Source of the DNA: Loxodes magnus
Lineage: Eukaryota; Ciliophora; Karyorelictea; Loxodida; Loxodidae
DNA length: 64,000 nt
Direction of reading: 5' to 3'
NCBI GenBank assembly: GCA_946699065.1
Contig: CAMPDV010000011.1
Coordinates: 1 to 64,000, forward strand
How positions within the stretch are numbered: position 1 is the first letter of the stretch; each line of letters starts with the position of its first letter. Below the pieces are notes generated by a model. That model was given only the letters and a program-made list of their open reading frames with translations. It was not told where the DNA came from and did not search any database. This document shows positions 14,141 to 28,339 of this stretch, in pieces. Made by a program: the position numbers and the translations under genes.

Positions 14141-17100
14141 TTACTTCTCAAAGCATACTCCTTAAAACTGAAATTCTATCTTTTATTCTTACTTTGCTTC
14201 TTCACTTTTTTAAATACTTATTACTTCTCAAAGCATACTCCTTAAAACTGAAATTCTATCTTTTATTCTTACTTTGCTTCTTCACTTTTTTAAATACTTA
14301 TTACTTCTCAAAGAATACTCCTTAAAACTGAAATTCTATCTTCTTTTCTTACTTTGCTTCTTCACTTTTTTAAATACTTATTACTTCTCAAAGCATACTC
14401 CTTAAAACTGAAATTCTATCTTTTATTCTTACTTTGCTTCTTCACTTTTTTAAATACTTATTACTTCTCAAAGCATACTCCTTAAAACTGAAATTCTATC
14501 TTTTATTCTTACTTTACTTCTTCACTTTTTTAAATACTTATTACTTCTCAAAGCATACTCCTTAAAACTGAAATTCTATCTTCTTTTCTTACTTTACTTC
14601 TTATCTTTTATAAATACTTATTACTTCTCAAAGCATACTCCTTAAAACTGAAATTCTATCTTCTTTTCTTACTTTACTTCATTACTTTTTTAAATACTTA
14701 TTACTTCTCAAAGCATACTCCTTAAAACTGAAAATCTATCTTCTTTTCTTACTTTACTTCTTCACTTTTTTAAATACTTATTACTTCTCAAAGCATACTC
14801 CTTAAAACTGAAATTCTATCTTTTATTCTTACTTTACTTCTTCACTTTTTGTAATACTTATTACTTCTCAAAGAATACTCCTTAAAACTGAAATTCTATC
14901 TTCTTTTCTTACTTTGCTTCTTCACTTTTTTAAATACTTATTACTTCTCAAAGAATACTCCTTAAAACTGAAATTCTATCTTCTTTTCTTACTTTACTTC
15001 TTCACTTTTTTAAATACTTATTACTTCTCAAAGAATACTCCTTAAAACTGAAATTCTATCTTCTTTTCTTACTTTGCTTCTTCACTTTTTTAAATACTTA
15101 TTACTTCTCAAAGCATACTCCTTAAAACTGAAATTCTATCTTCTTTTCTTACTTTGCTTCTTCACTTTTTTAAATACTTATTACTTCTCAAAGCATACTC
15201 CTTAAAACTGAAATTCTATCTTTTATTCTTACTTTACTTCTTCACTTTTTGTAATACTTATTACTTCTCAAAGAATACTCCTTAAAACTGAAATTCTATC
15301 TTCTTTTCTTACTTTGCTTCTTCACTTTTTTAAATACTTATTACTTCTCAAAGAATACTCCTTAAAACTGAAATTCTATCTTTTATTCTTACTTTACTTC
15401 TTCACTTTTTGTAATACTTATTACTTCTCAAAGAATACTCCTTAAAACTGAAATTCTATCTTCTTTTCTTACTTTGCTTCTTCACTTTTTTAAATACTTA
15501 TTACTTCTCAAAGCATACTCCTTAAAACTGAAATTCTATCTTCTTTTCTTACTTTACTTCATTACTTTTCTAAATACTTATTACTTCTCAAAGCATACTC
15601 CTTAAAACTGAAATTCTATCTTCTTTTCTTACTTTACTTCTTCACTTTTTTAAATACTTATTACTTCTCAAAGCATACTCCTTAAAACTGAAATTCTATC
15701 TTCTTTTCTTACTTCTTCACTTTTCTAAATACTTATTACTTCTCAAAGCATACTCCTTAAAACTGAAATTCTATCTTCTTTTCTTACTTTACTTCTTCAC
15801 TTTTCTAAATACTTATTACTTCTCAAAGCATACTCCTTAAAACTGAAATTCTATCTTTTATTCTTACTTTGCTTCTTCACTTTTTTAAATACTTATTACT
15901 TCTCAATGCATACTCCTTAAAACTGAAATTCTATCTTCTTTTCTTACTTTACTTCTTCACTTTTTTAAATATTTATTACTTCTCAAAGCATACTCCTTAA
16001 AACTGAAATTCTATCTTCTTTTCTTACTTTGCTTCTTCACTTTTCTAAATACTTATTACTTCTCAAAGCATACTCCTTAAAACTGAAATTCTATCTTTTA
16101 TTCTTACTTTGCTTCTTCACTTTTTTAAATACTTATTACTTCTCAAAGCATACTCCTTAAAACTGAAATTCTATCTTCTTTTCTTACTTTACTTCTTCAC
16201 TTTTCTAAATATTTATTACTTCTCAAAGCATACTCCTTAAAACTGAAATTCTATCTTCTTTTCTTACTTTACTTCTTCACTTTTCTAAATACTTATTACT
16301 TCTCAAAGCATACTCCTTAAAACTGAAATTCTATCTTCTTTTCTTACTTTGCTTCTTCACTTTTTTAAATACTTATTACTTCTCAAAGAATACTCCTTAA
16401 AACTGAAATTCTATCTTTTATTCTTACTTTGCTTCTTCACTTTTTTAAATACTTATTACTTCTCAAAGCATACTCCTTAAAACTGAAATTCTATCTTCTT
16501 TTCTTACTTCTTCACTTTTCTAAATACTTATTACTTCTCAAAGCATACTCCTTAAAACTGAAATTCTATCTTCTTTTATTACTTTACTTCTTCACTTTTC
16601 TAAATACTTATTACTTCTCAAAGAATACTCCTTAAAACTGAAATTCTATCTTTTATTCTTACTTTGCTTCTTCACTTTTTTAAATACTTATTACTTCTCA
16701 AAGCATACTCCTTAAAATTGAAATTCTAACTTATTTTCTTAATTTGCTTCTTCACTTTTTTAAATACTTATTACTTCTCAAAGCATACTCCTTAAAACTG
16801 AAATTCTATCTTTTATTCTTACTTTACTTCTTCACTTTTCTAAATACTTATTACTTCTCAAAGCATACTCCTTAAAACTGAAATTCTAACTTATTTTCTT
16901 AATTTGCTTCTTCACTTTTTTAAATACTTATTACTTCTCAAAGCATACTCCTTAAAACTGAAATTCTATCTTCTTTTCTTACTTTACTTCTTCACTTTTT
17001 GTAATACTTATTACTTCTCAAAGCATACTCCTTAAAACTGAAATTCTAACTTATTTTCTTACTTTACTTCTTCACTTTTCTAAATACTTATTACTTCTCA

Positions 17101-20100
17101 AAGCATACTCCTTAAAACTGAAATTCTAACTTATTTTCTTACTTTACTTCTTCACTTTTCTAAATACTTATTACTTCTCAAAGCATACTCCTTAAAACTG
17201 AAATTCTATCTTCTTTTCTTACTTTACTTCTTCACTTTTCTAAATACTTATTACTTCTCAAAGCATACTCCTTAAAACTGAAATTCTATCTTCTTTTCTT
17301 ACTTTGCTTCTTCACTTTTTTAAATACTTATTACTTCTCAAAGCATACTCCTTAAAACTGAAATTCTATCTTCTTTTCTTACTTTACTTCTTCACTTTTT
17401 TAAATACTTATTACTTCTCAAAGAATACTCCTTAAAACTGAAATTCTATCTTCTTTTCTTACTTTACTTCTTCACTTTTTTAAATACTTATTACTTCTCA
17501 AAGCATACTCCTTAAAACTGAAATTCTAACTTATTTTCTTACTTCTTCACTTTTTTAAATACTTATTACTTCTCAAAGCATACTCCTTAAAACTGAAATT
17601 CTATCTTCTTTTCTTACTTTACTTCTTCACTTTTCTAAATACTTATTACTTCTCAATGCATACTCCTTAAAACTGAAAATCTATCTTCTTTTCTTACTTT
17701 GCTTCTTCACTTTTCTAAATACTTATTACTTCTCAAAGCATACTCCTTAAAACTGAAATTCTATCTTCTTTTCTTACTTCTTCACTTTTTTAAATACTTA
17801 TTACTTCTCAAAGCATACTCCTTAAAACTGAAATTCTATCTTCTTTTCTTACTTTACTTCTTCACTTTTCTAAATACTTATTACTTCTCAAAGAATACTC
17901 CTTAAAACTGAAATTCTAACTTATTTTATTACTTTACTTCTTCACTTTTTTAAATACTTATTACTTCTCAAAGCATACTCCTTAAAACTGAAATTCTATC
18001 TTCTTTTCTTACTTTACTTCTTCACTTTTCTAAATACTTATTACTTCTCAATGCATACTCCTTAAAACTGAAAATCTATCTTCTTTTCTTACTTTACTTC
18101 TTCACTTTTCTAAATACTTATTACTTCTCAATGCATACTCCTTAAAACTGAAAATCTATCTTCTTTTCTTACTTTGCTTCTTCACTTTTCTAAATACTTA
18201 TTACTTCTCAAAGCATACTCCTTAAAACTGAAATTCTATCTTCTTTTCTTACTTCTTCACTTTTTTAAATACTTATTACTTCTCAAAGCATACTCCTTAA
18301 AACTGAAATTCTATCTTCTTTTCTTACTTTACTTCTTCATTTTTCTAAATACTTATTACTTCTCAAAGCATACTCCTTAAAACTGAAATTCTAACTTATT
18401 TTATTACTTTACTTCTTCACTTTTTTAAATACTTATTACTTCTCAAAGCATACTCCTTAAAACTGAAATTCTATCTTCTTTTCTTACTTTGCTTCTTCAC
18501 TTTTTTAAATACTTATTACTTCTCAAAGCATACTCCTTAAAACTGAAATTCTATCTTCTTTTCTTACTTTGCTTCTTCACTTTTTTAAATACTTATTACT
18601 TCTCAATGCATACTCCTTAAAACTGAAATTCTATCTTTTATTCTTACTTTGCTTCTTCACTTTTTTAAATACTTATTACTTCTCAAAGCATACTCCTTAA
18701 AACTGAAATTCTATCTTCTTTTCTTACTTTGCTTCTTCGCTTTTTTAAATACTTATTACTTCTCAAAGCATACTCCTTAAAACTGAAATTCTATCTTCTT
18801 TTATTACTTTACTTCTTCACTTTTCTAAATACTTATTACTTCTCAAAGAATACTCCTTAAAACTGAAATTCTATCTTTTATTCTTACTTTGCTTCTTCAC
18901 TTTTTTAAATACTTATTACTTCTCAAAGCATACTCCTTAAAACTGAAATTCTAACTTATTTTCTTACTTTGCTTCTTCACTTTTTTAAATACTTATTACT
19001 TCTCAAAGCATACTCCTTAAAACTGAAATTCTATCTTTTATTCTTACTTTGCTTCTTCACTTTTTTAAATACTTATTACTTCTCAAAGCATACTCCTTAA
19101 AACTGAAATTCTAACTTATTTTCTTACTTCTTCACTTTTTTAAATACTTATTACTTCTCAAAGCATACTCCTTAAAACTGAAATTCTAACTTATTTTCTT
19201 ACTTTGCTTCTTCACTTTTCTAAATACTTATTACTTCTCAAAGCATACTCCTTAAAACTGAAATTCTATCTTTTATTCTTACTTTGCTTCTTCACTTTTT
19301 GTAATACTTATTACTTCTCAAAGCATACTCCTTAAAACTGAAATTCTATCTTTTATTCTTACTTTGCTTCTTCACTTTTTTAAATACTTATTACTTCTCA
19401 AAGCATACTCCTTAAAACTGAAATTCTATCTTCTTTTCTTACTTTGCTTCTTCACTTTTTTAAATACTTATTACTTCTCAAAGCATACTCCTTAAAACTG
19501 AAATTCTATCTTCTTTTCTTACTTTGCTTCTTCACTTTTTTAAATACTTATTACTTCTCAAAGCATACTCCTTAAAACTGAAATTCTATCTTCTTTTCTT
19601 ACTTTACTTCTTCACTTTTTTAAATACTTATTACTTCTCAAAGAATACTCCTTAAAACTGAAATTCTATCTTCTTTTCTTACTTTACTTCTTCACTTTTT
19701 TAAATACTTATTACTTCTCAAAGCATACTTCTTAAAACTGAAATTCTATCTTTTTTCTTACTTTACTTCTTCACTTTTCTAAATACTTATTACTTCTCAA
19801 AGCATACTCCTTAAAACTGAAATTCTATCTTCTTACTTTACTTCTTCACTTTTTAAATACTTATTACTTCTCAAAGCATACTACTTAAAACTGAAATTCT
19901 ATCTTCTTTTCTTACTTCTTCACTTTTCTAAATACTAACTTCTTTTATATGCTTACTACTTAAAACAAAAATTATATCTTCTTTTCTTACTTTGCTTCTT
20001 TTATTTTTAAATACTTATTACTTCTCAAAGCATACTCCTTAAAACTGAAATTCTATCTTCTTTTCTTACTTTGCTTCTTCACTTTTTTAAATACTTATTA

Positions 20101-23100
20101 CTTCTTTTAAAGCTTACTCCTTAAAACTGAAATTCTATCTTCTTTTCTTACTTTGCTTCTTCACTTTTCTAAATACAAATTCTTTCAAAGCTTACTCCTT
20201 AAAACTGAAATTCTATCTTCTTTTCTTACTTTACTTCTTCACTTTTTTAAATACTTATTACTTCTCAAAGCATACTCCTTAAAACTGAAATTCTATCTTC
20301 TTTTCTTACTTTACTTCTTCACTTTTTTAAATACTTATTACTTCTCAAAGAATATTCCTTAAAACTGAAATTCTATCTTTTTTCTTACTTTACTTCTTCA
20401 CTTTTTGTAATACTTATTACTTCTCAATGCATACTCCTTAAAACTGAAATTCTATCTTTTATTCTTACTTTACTTCTTCACTTTTTTAAATACTTATTAC
20501 TTCTCAAAGCATACTCCTTAAAACTGAAATTCTATCTTCTTTTCTTACTTTACTTCTTCACTTTTCTAAATACAAATTACTTTTAAATGCATACTCCTTA
20601 AAACAAAAATTCTATCTTCTTTTCTTACTTTACTTCTTCACTTTTCTAAATACTTATTACTTCTCAAAGCATACTCCTTAAAACTGAAATTCTATCTTCT
20701 TTTCTTACTTTACTTCTTCACTTTTTTAAATACTTATTACTTCTCAAAGCATACTCCTTAAAACTGAAATTCTATCTTCTTTTCTTACTTTACTTCTTCA
20801 CTTTTCTAAATACTTATTACTTCTCAAAGCATACTCCTTAAAACTGAAATTCTATCTTTTATTCTTACTTTACTTCTTCACTTTTTTAAATACTTATTAC
20901 TTCTCAAAGCATACTCCTTAAAACTGAAATTCTATCTTTTATTCTTACTTTACTTCTTCACTTTTTTAAATACTTATTACTTCTCAAAGCATACTCCTTA
21001 AAACTGAAATTCTATCTTCTTTTCTTACTTTACTTCTTCACTTTTCTAAATACTTATTACTTCTCAAAGCATACTCCTTAAAACTGAAATTCTATCTTTT
21101 ATTCTTACTTTGCTTCTTTATTTTTAAATACTTATTACTTCTCAAAGCATACTCCTTAAAACTGAAATTCTATCTTCTTTTCTTACTTTGCTTCTTCACT
21201 TTTCTAAATACTTATTACTTCTCAAAGCATACTCCTTAAAACTGAAATTCTATCTTCTTTTCTTACTTTGCTTCTTCACTTTTTAAATACTTATTACTTC
21301 TCAAAGCATACTCCTTAAAACTGAAATTCTATCTTCTTACTTTGCTTCTTCACTTTTTTAAATACTTATTACTTCTCAAAGCATACTCCTTAAAACTGAA
21401 ATTCTATCTTCTTTTCTTACTTCTTCACTTTTTTAAATACTTATTACTTCTTAAAGCATACTCCTTAAAACAAAAATTATATCTTCTTTTCTTACTTTAT
21501 TACTTTTACTTTTCTAAATACTTATTACTTCTCAAAGCATACTCCTTAAAACTGAAATTCTATCTTCTTTTCTTACTTTACTTCTTCACTTTTCTAAATA
21601 CTTATTACTTCTTAATGCATACTCCTTAAAACTGAAATTCTATCTTCTTTTCTTACTTTACTTCTTCACTTTTTTAAATACTTATTACTTCTCAAAGCAT
21701 ACTCCTTAAAACTGAAATTCTAACTTATTTTCTTATTTGCTTCTTCACTTTTTTAAATACTTATTACTTCTCAAAGCATACTCCTTAAAACTGAAATTCT
21801 ATCTTCTTTTCTTACTTTACTTCTTCACTTTTCTAAATACTTATTACTTCTCAAAGCATACTCCTTAAAACTGAAATTCTAACTTATTTTCTTAATTTGC
21901 TTCTTATCTTTTATAAATACTTATTACTTCTCAAAGCATACTCCTTAAAACTGAAATTCTATCTTCTTTTTTTCTTTGCTTCTTCACTTTTTTAAATACT
22001 TATTACTTCTCAAAGAATACTCCTTAAAACTGAAATTCTATCTTTTTTCTTACTTTACTTCTTCATTTTTCTAAATACTTATTACTTCTCAAAGCATACT
22101 CCTTAAAACTGAAAATCTATCTTCTTTTCTTAATTTGCTTCTTCACTTTTTGTAAATACTTATTACTTCTCAAAGCATACTCCTTAAAACTGAAATTCTA
22201 TCTTTTATTCTTACTTTACTTCTTCACTTTTTTAAATACTTATTACTTCTCAAAGCATACTCCTTAAAACTGAAATTCTATCTTTTATTCTTACTTTGCT
22301 TCTTCACTTTTTTAAATACTTATTACTTCTCAAAGCATACTCCTTAAAACTGAAATTCTATCTTTTATTCTTACTTTACTTCTTCACTTTTTTAAATACT
22401 TATTACTTCTCAAAGCATACTCCTTAAAACTGAAAATCTATCTTCTTTTCTTACTTTGCTTCTTCACTTTTTTAAATACTTATTACTTCTCAAAGCATAC
22501 TCCTTAAAACTGAAATTCTAACTTATTTTCTTACTTTACTTCTTCACTTTTTTAAATACTTATTACTTCTAAAAGCATACTCCTTAAAACTGAAATTCTA
22601 TCTTCTTTTCTTACTTTACTTCTTCACTTTTCTAAATACTTATTACTTCTAAAAGCATACTCCTTAAAACTGAAATTCTAACTTATTTTCTTAATTTGCT
22701 TCTTATCTTTTATAAATACTTATTACTTCTCAAAGCATACTCCTTAAAACTGAAATTCTATCTTCTTTTCTTACTTTACTTCTTCACTTTTCTAAATACT
22801 AATTCTTTTAAATGCTTACTACTTAAAACAAAAATTCTATCTTCTTTTCTTACTTTACTTCTTCACTTTTTAAATACTTATTACTTCTCAAAGCATACTC
22901 CTTAAAACTGAAATTCTATCTTCTTTTCTTACTTTACTTCTTCACTTTTTTAAATACTTATTACTTCTCAAAGCATACTCCTTAAAACTGAAAATCTATC
23001 TTCTTTTCTTACTTTGCTTCTTCACTTTTTTAAATACTTATTACTTCTCAAAGCATACTCCTTAAAACTGAAATTCTATCTTCTTTTCTTACTTTGCTGC

Positions 23101-26100
23101 TTCACTTTTTTAAATACTTATTACTTCTAAAAGCATACTCCTTAAAACTGAAATTCTATCTTCTTTTTTTCTTTGCTTCTTCACTTTTTTAAATACTTAT
23201 TACTTCTCAAAGCATACTCCTTAAAACTGAAATTCTATCTTCTTTTTTTCTTTGCTTCTTCACTTTTTTAAATACTTATTACTTCTCAAAGCATACTCCT
23301 TAAAACTGAAATTCTATCTTCTTTTCTTACTTTACTTCTTCACTTTTTTAAATACTTATTACTTCTCAAAGCATACTCCTTAAAACTGAAATTCTAACTT
23401 ATTTTCTTAATTTGCTTCTTCACTTTTTTAAATACTTATTACTTCTCAAAGCATACTCCTTAAAACTGAAATTCTATCTTCTTTTCTTACTTTGCTTCTT
23501 CACTTTTTTAAATACTTATTACTTCTCAAAGCATACTCCTTAAAACTGAAATTCTATCTTTTATTCTTACTTTGCTTCTTCACTTTTTTAAATACTTATT
23601 ACTTCTCAAAGCATACTCCTTAAAACTGAAATTCTATCTTCTTTTCTTACTTTGCTTCTTCGCTTTTTTAAATACTTATTACTTCTCAAAGCATACTCCT
23701 TAAAACTGAAATTCTATCTTCTTTTCTTACTTTGCTTCTTCACTTTTCTAAATACTTATTACTTCTCAAAGCATACTCCTTAAAACTGAAATTCTATCTT
23801 TTATTCTTACTTTACTTCTTATCTTTTATAAATACTTATTACTTCTCAAAGCATACTCCTTAAAACTGAAATTCTTTCTTTTATTCTTACTTTACTTCTT
23901 ATCTTTTATAAATACTTATTACTTCTCAAAGCATACTCCTTAAAACTGAAATTCTATCTTCTTTTCTTACTTTACTTCTTCACTTTTTTAAATACTTATT
24001 ACTTCTCAAAGCATACTCCTTAAAACTGAAATTCTAACTTATTTTCTTAATTTGCTTCTTATCTTTTATAAAATACTTATTACTTCTCAAAGCATACTCC
24101 TTAAAACTGAAATTCTATCTTCTTTTTTTCTTTGCTTCTTCACTTTTCTAAATACTTATTACTTCTCAAAGAATACTCCTTAAAACTGAAATTCTATCTT
24201 CTTTTCTTACTTTACTTCTTCATTTTTCTAAATACTTATTACTTCTCAAAGCATACTCCTTAAAACTGAAAATCTATCTTCTTTTCTTACTTTACTTCTT
24301 CACTTTTCTAAATACTTATTACTTCTCAAAGCATACTCCTTAAAACTGAAATTCTAACTTATTTTCTTAATTTGCTTCTTATCTTTTATAAATACTTATT
24401 ACTTCTCAAAGCATACTCCTTAAAACTGAAATTCTATCTTCTTTTCTTACTTTACTTCTTCACTTTTCTAAATACTTATTACTTCTCAAAGAATACTCCT
24501 TAAAACTGAAATTCTATCTTCTTTTCTTACTTTACTTCTTCACTTTTCTAAATACTTATTACTTCTCAAAGCATACTCCTTAAAAATGAAATTCTAACTT
24601 ATTTTCTTAATTTGCTTCTTATCTTTTATAAATACTTATTACTTCTCAAAGCATACTCCTTAAAACTGAAATTCTATCTTCTTTTTTTCTTTGCTTCTTC
24701 ACTTTTTTAAATACTTATTACTTCTCAAAGAATACTCCTTAAAACTGAAATTCTATCTTTTTTTCTTACTTTACTTCTTCACTTTTTTAAATACTTATTA
24801 CTTCTAAAAGCATACTCCTTAAAACTGAAATTCTATCTTTTATTCCTACTTTACTTCTTCACTTTTTTAAATACTTATTACTTCTCAAAGCATACTCCTT
24901 AAAACTGAAATTCTATCTTCTTTTCTTACTTTACTTCTTCACTTTTCTAAATACTTATTACTTCTCAAAGCATACTCCTTAAAACTGAAATTCTATCTTC
25001 TTTTCTTACTTTGCTTCTTCACTTTTTTAAATACTTATTACTTCTCAAAGCATACTCCTTAAAACTGAAATTCTATCTTCTTTTCTTACTTTGCTTCTTC
25101 GCTTTTTTAAATACTTATTACTTCTCAAAGCATACTCCTTAAAACTGAAATTCTATCTTCTTTTCTTACTTTACTTCTTCACTTTTCTAAATACTTATTA
25201 CTTCTCAAAGCATACTTCTTAAAACTGAAATTCTATCTTCTTTTCTTACTTTGCTTCTTCACTTTTTTAAATACTTATTACTTCTCAAAGCATACTCCTT
25301 AAAACTGAAATTCTATCTTCTTTTCTTACTTTACTTCTTCACTTTTCTAAATACTTATTACTTCTCAAAGCATACTCCTTAAAACTGAAATTCTAACTTA
25401 TTTTCTTAATTTGCTTCTTATCTTTTATAAATACTTATTACTTCTCAAAGCATACTCCTTAAAACTGAAATTCTATCTTCTTTTCTTACTTTACTTCTTC
25501 ACTTTTCTAAATACTTATTACTTCTAAAAGCATACTCCTTAAAACTGAAATTCTAACTTATTTTCTTAATTTGCTTCTTATCTTTTATAAATACTTATTA
25601 CTTCTCAAAGCATACTCCTTAAAACTGAAATTCTATCTTCTTTTTTTCTTTGCTTCTTCACTTTTTTAAATACTTATTACTTCTCAAAGCATACTCCTTA
25701 AAACTGAAATTCTATCTTCTTTTTTTCTTTGCTTCTTCACTTTTTTAAATACTTATTACTTCTCAAAGCATACTCCTTAAAACTGAAATTCTATCTTCTT
25801 TTCTTACTTTACTTCTTCACTTTTCTAAATACTTATTACTTCTCAAAGCATACTCCTTAAAAATGAAATTCTAACTTATTTTCTTAATTTGCTTCTTATC
25901 TTTTATAAATACTTATTACTTCTCAAAGCATACTCCTTAAAACTGAAATTCTATCTTCTTTTTTTCTTTGCTTCTTCACTTTTTTAAATACTTATTACTT
26001 CTCAAAGAATACTCCTTAAAACTGAAATTCTATCTTTTTTTCTTACTTTACTTCTTCATTTTTCTAAATACTTATTACTTCTCAAAGCATACTCCTTAAA

Positions 26101-28339
26101 ACTGAAATTCTATCTTTTATTCCTACTTTGCTTCTTCACTTTTTTAAATACTTATTACTTCTCAAAGCATACTCCTTAAAACTGAAATTCTATCTTCTTT
26201 TCTTACTTTGCTTCTTCACTTTTTTAAATACTTATTACTTCTCAAAGCATACTCCTTAAAACTGAAATTCTATCTTCTTTTCTTACTTTGCTTCTTCACT
26301 TTTTTAAATACTTATTACTTCTCAAAGCATACTCCTTAAAACTGAAATTCTATCTTCTTTTCTTACTTTGCTTCTTCGCTTTTTTAAATACTTATTACTT
26401 CTCAAAGCATACTCCTTAAAACTGAAATTCTATCTTCTTTTCTTACTTTACTTCTTCACTTTTCTAAATACTTATTACTTCTCAAAGCATACTTCTTAAA
26501 ACTGAAATTCTATCTTCTTTTCTTAATTTGCTTCTTATCTTTTATAAATACTTATTACTTCTCAAAGCATACTCCTTAAAACTGAAATTCTATCTTCTTT
26601 TCTTACTTTACTTCTTCACTTTTCTAAATACTTATTACTTCTCAAAGCATACTCCTTAAAACTGAAATTCTAACTTATTTTCTTAATTTGCTTCTTATCT
26701 TTTATAAATACTTATTACTTCTCAAAGCATACTCCTTAAAACTGAAATTCTATCTTCTTTTTTTCTTTGCTTCTTCACTTTTTTAAATACTTATTACTTC
26801 TCAAAGCATACTCCTTAAAACTGAAATTCTATCTTCTTTTTTTCTTTGCTTCTTCACTTTTTTAAATACTTATTACTTCTCAAAGCATACTCCTTAAAAC
26901 TGAAATTCTATCTTTTATTCTTACTTTGCTTCTTCACTTTTTTAAATACTTATTACTTCTCAAAGCATACTCCTTAAAACTGAAATTCTATCTTCTTTTC
27001 TTACTTTGCTTCTTCACTTTTTTAAATACTTATTACTTCTCAAAGCATACTCCTTAAAACTGAAATTCTATCTTCTTTTCTTACTTTGCTTCTTCACTTT
27101 TTTAAATACTTATTACTTCTCAAAGCATACTCCTTAAAACTGAAATTCTATCTTCTTTTCTTACTTTGCTTCTTCGCTTTTTTAAATACTTATTACTTCT
27201 CAAAGCATACTCCTTAAAACTGAAATTCTATCTTCTTTTCTTACTTTGCTTCTTCACTTTTCTAAATACTTATTACTTCTCAAAGCATACTCCTTAAAAC
27301 TGAAATTCTATCTTTTATTCTTACTTTACTTCTTATCTTTTATAAATACTTATTACTTCTCAAAGCATACTCCTTAAAACTGAAATTCTTTCTTTTATTC
27401 TTACTTTACTTCTTATCTTTTATAAATACTTATTACTTCTCAAAGCATACTCCTTAAAACTGAAATTCTATCTTCTTTTTTTCTTTGCTTCTTCACTTTT
27501 TTAAATACTTATTACTTCTCAAAGAATACTCCTTAAAACTGAAATTCTATCTTTTATTCTTACTTTACTTCTTATCTTTTATAAATACTTATTACTTCTC
27601 AAAGCATACTCCTTAAAACTGAAATTCTATCTTCTTTTCTTACTTTACTTCTTCACTTTTCTAAATACTTATTACTTCTCAAAGCATACTTCTTAAAACT
27701 GAAATTCTATCTTCTTTTCTTACTTTACTTCTTCACTTTTCTAAATACTAACTTCTTTTATATGCTTACTATTTAAAACTGAAATTCTATCTTCTTTTCT
27801 TACTTTACTTCTTCACTTTTTTAAATACTTATTACTTCTCAAAGCATACTCCTTAAAACTGAAATTCTATCTTCTTTTCTTACTTTGCTTCTTCACTTTT
27901 CTAAATACTTATTACTTCTCAAAGCATACTCCTTAAAACTGAAATTCTATCTTCTTTTCTTACTTTACTTCTTCACTTTTCTAAATACTTATTACTTCTC
28001 AAAGCATACTCCTTAAAACTGAAATTCTAACTTATTTTCTTAATTTGCTTCTTATCTTTTATAAATACTTATTACTTCTCAAAGCATACTCCTTAAAACT
28101 GAAATTCTATCTTCTTTTTTTCTTTGCTTCTTCACTTTTTTAAATACTTATTACTTCTCAAAGAATACTACTTAAAACTGAAATTCTATCTTCTTTTCTT
28201 ACTTTACTTCTTCATTTTTCTAAATACTTATTACTTCTCAAAGCATACTCCTTAAAACTGAAAATCTATCTTCTTTTCTTAATTTGCTTCTTCACTTTTT
28301 GTAATACTTATTACTTCTCAAAGCATACTCCTTAAAACT

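Larger units (their letters stand above)
721..15700 (+). repeat. Length-perfect block of the satellite (about 187 units of exactly 80 bp)
   Basis: The same phase is kept from 721 to 15601, where cttaaaactg recurs at line positions that differ by 14880, which is exactly 186 units. Substitutions are frequent in this block, but I see no net length change. Before it, near 670-720, one unit is short. From about 15711 onward 74-bp units appear that lack the tttact hexamer, and unit length varies for the rest of the array. Confidence 0.9.
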
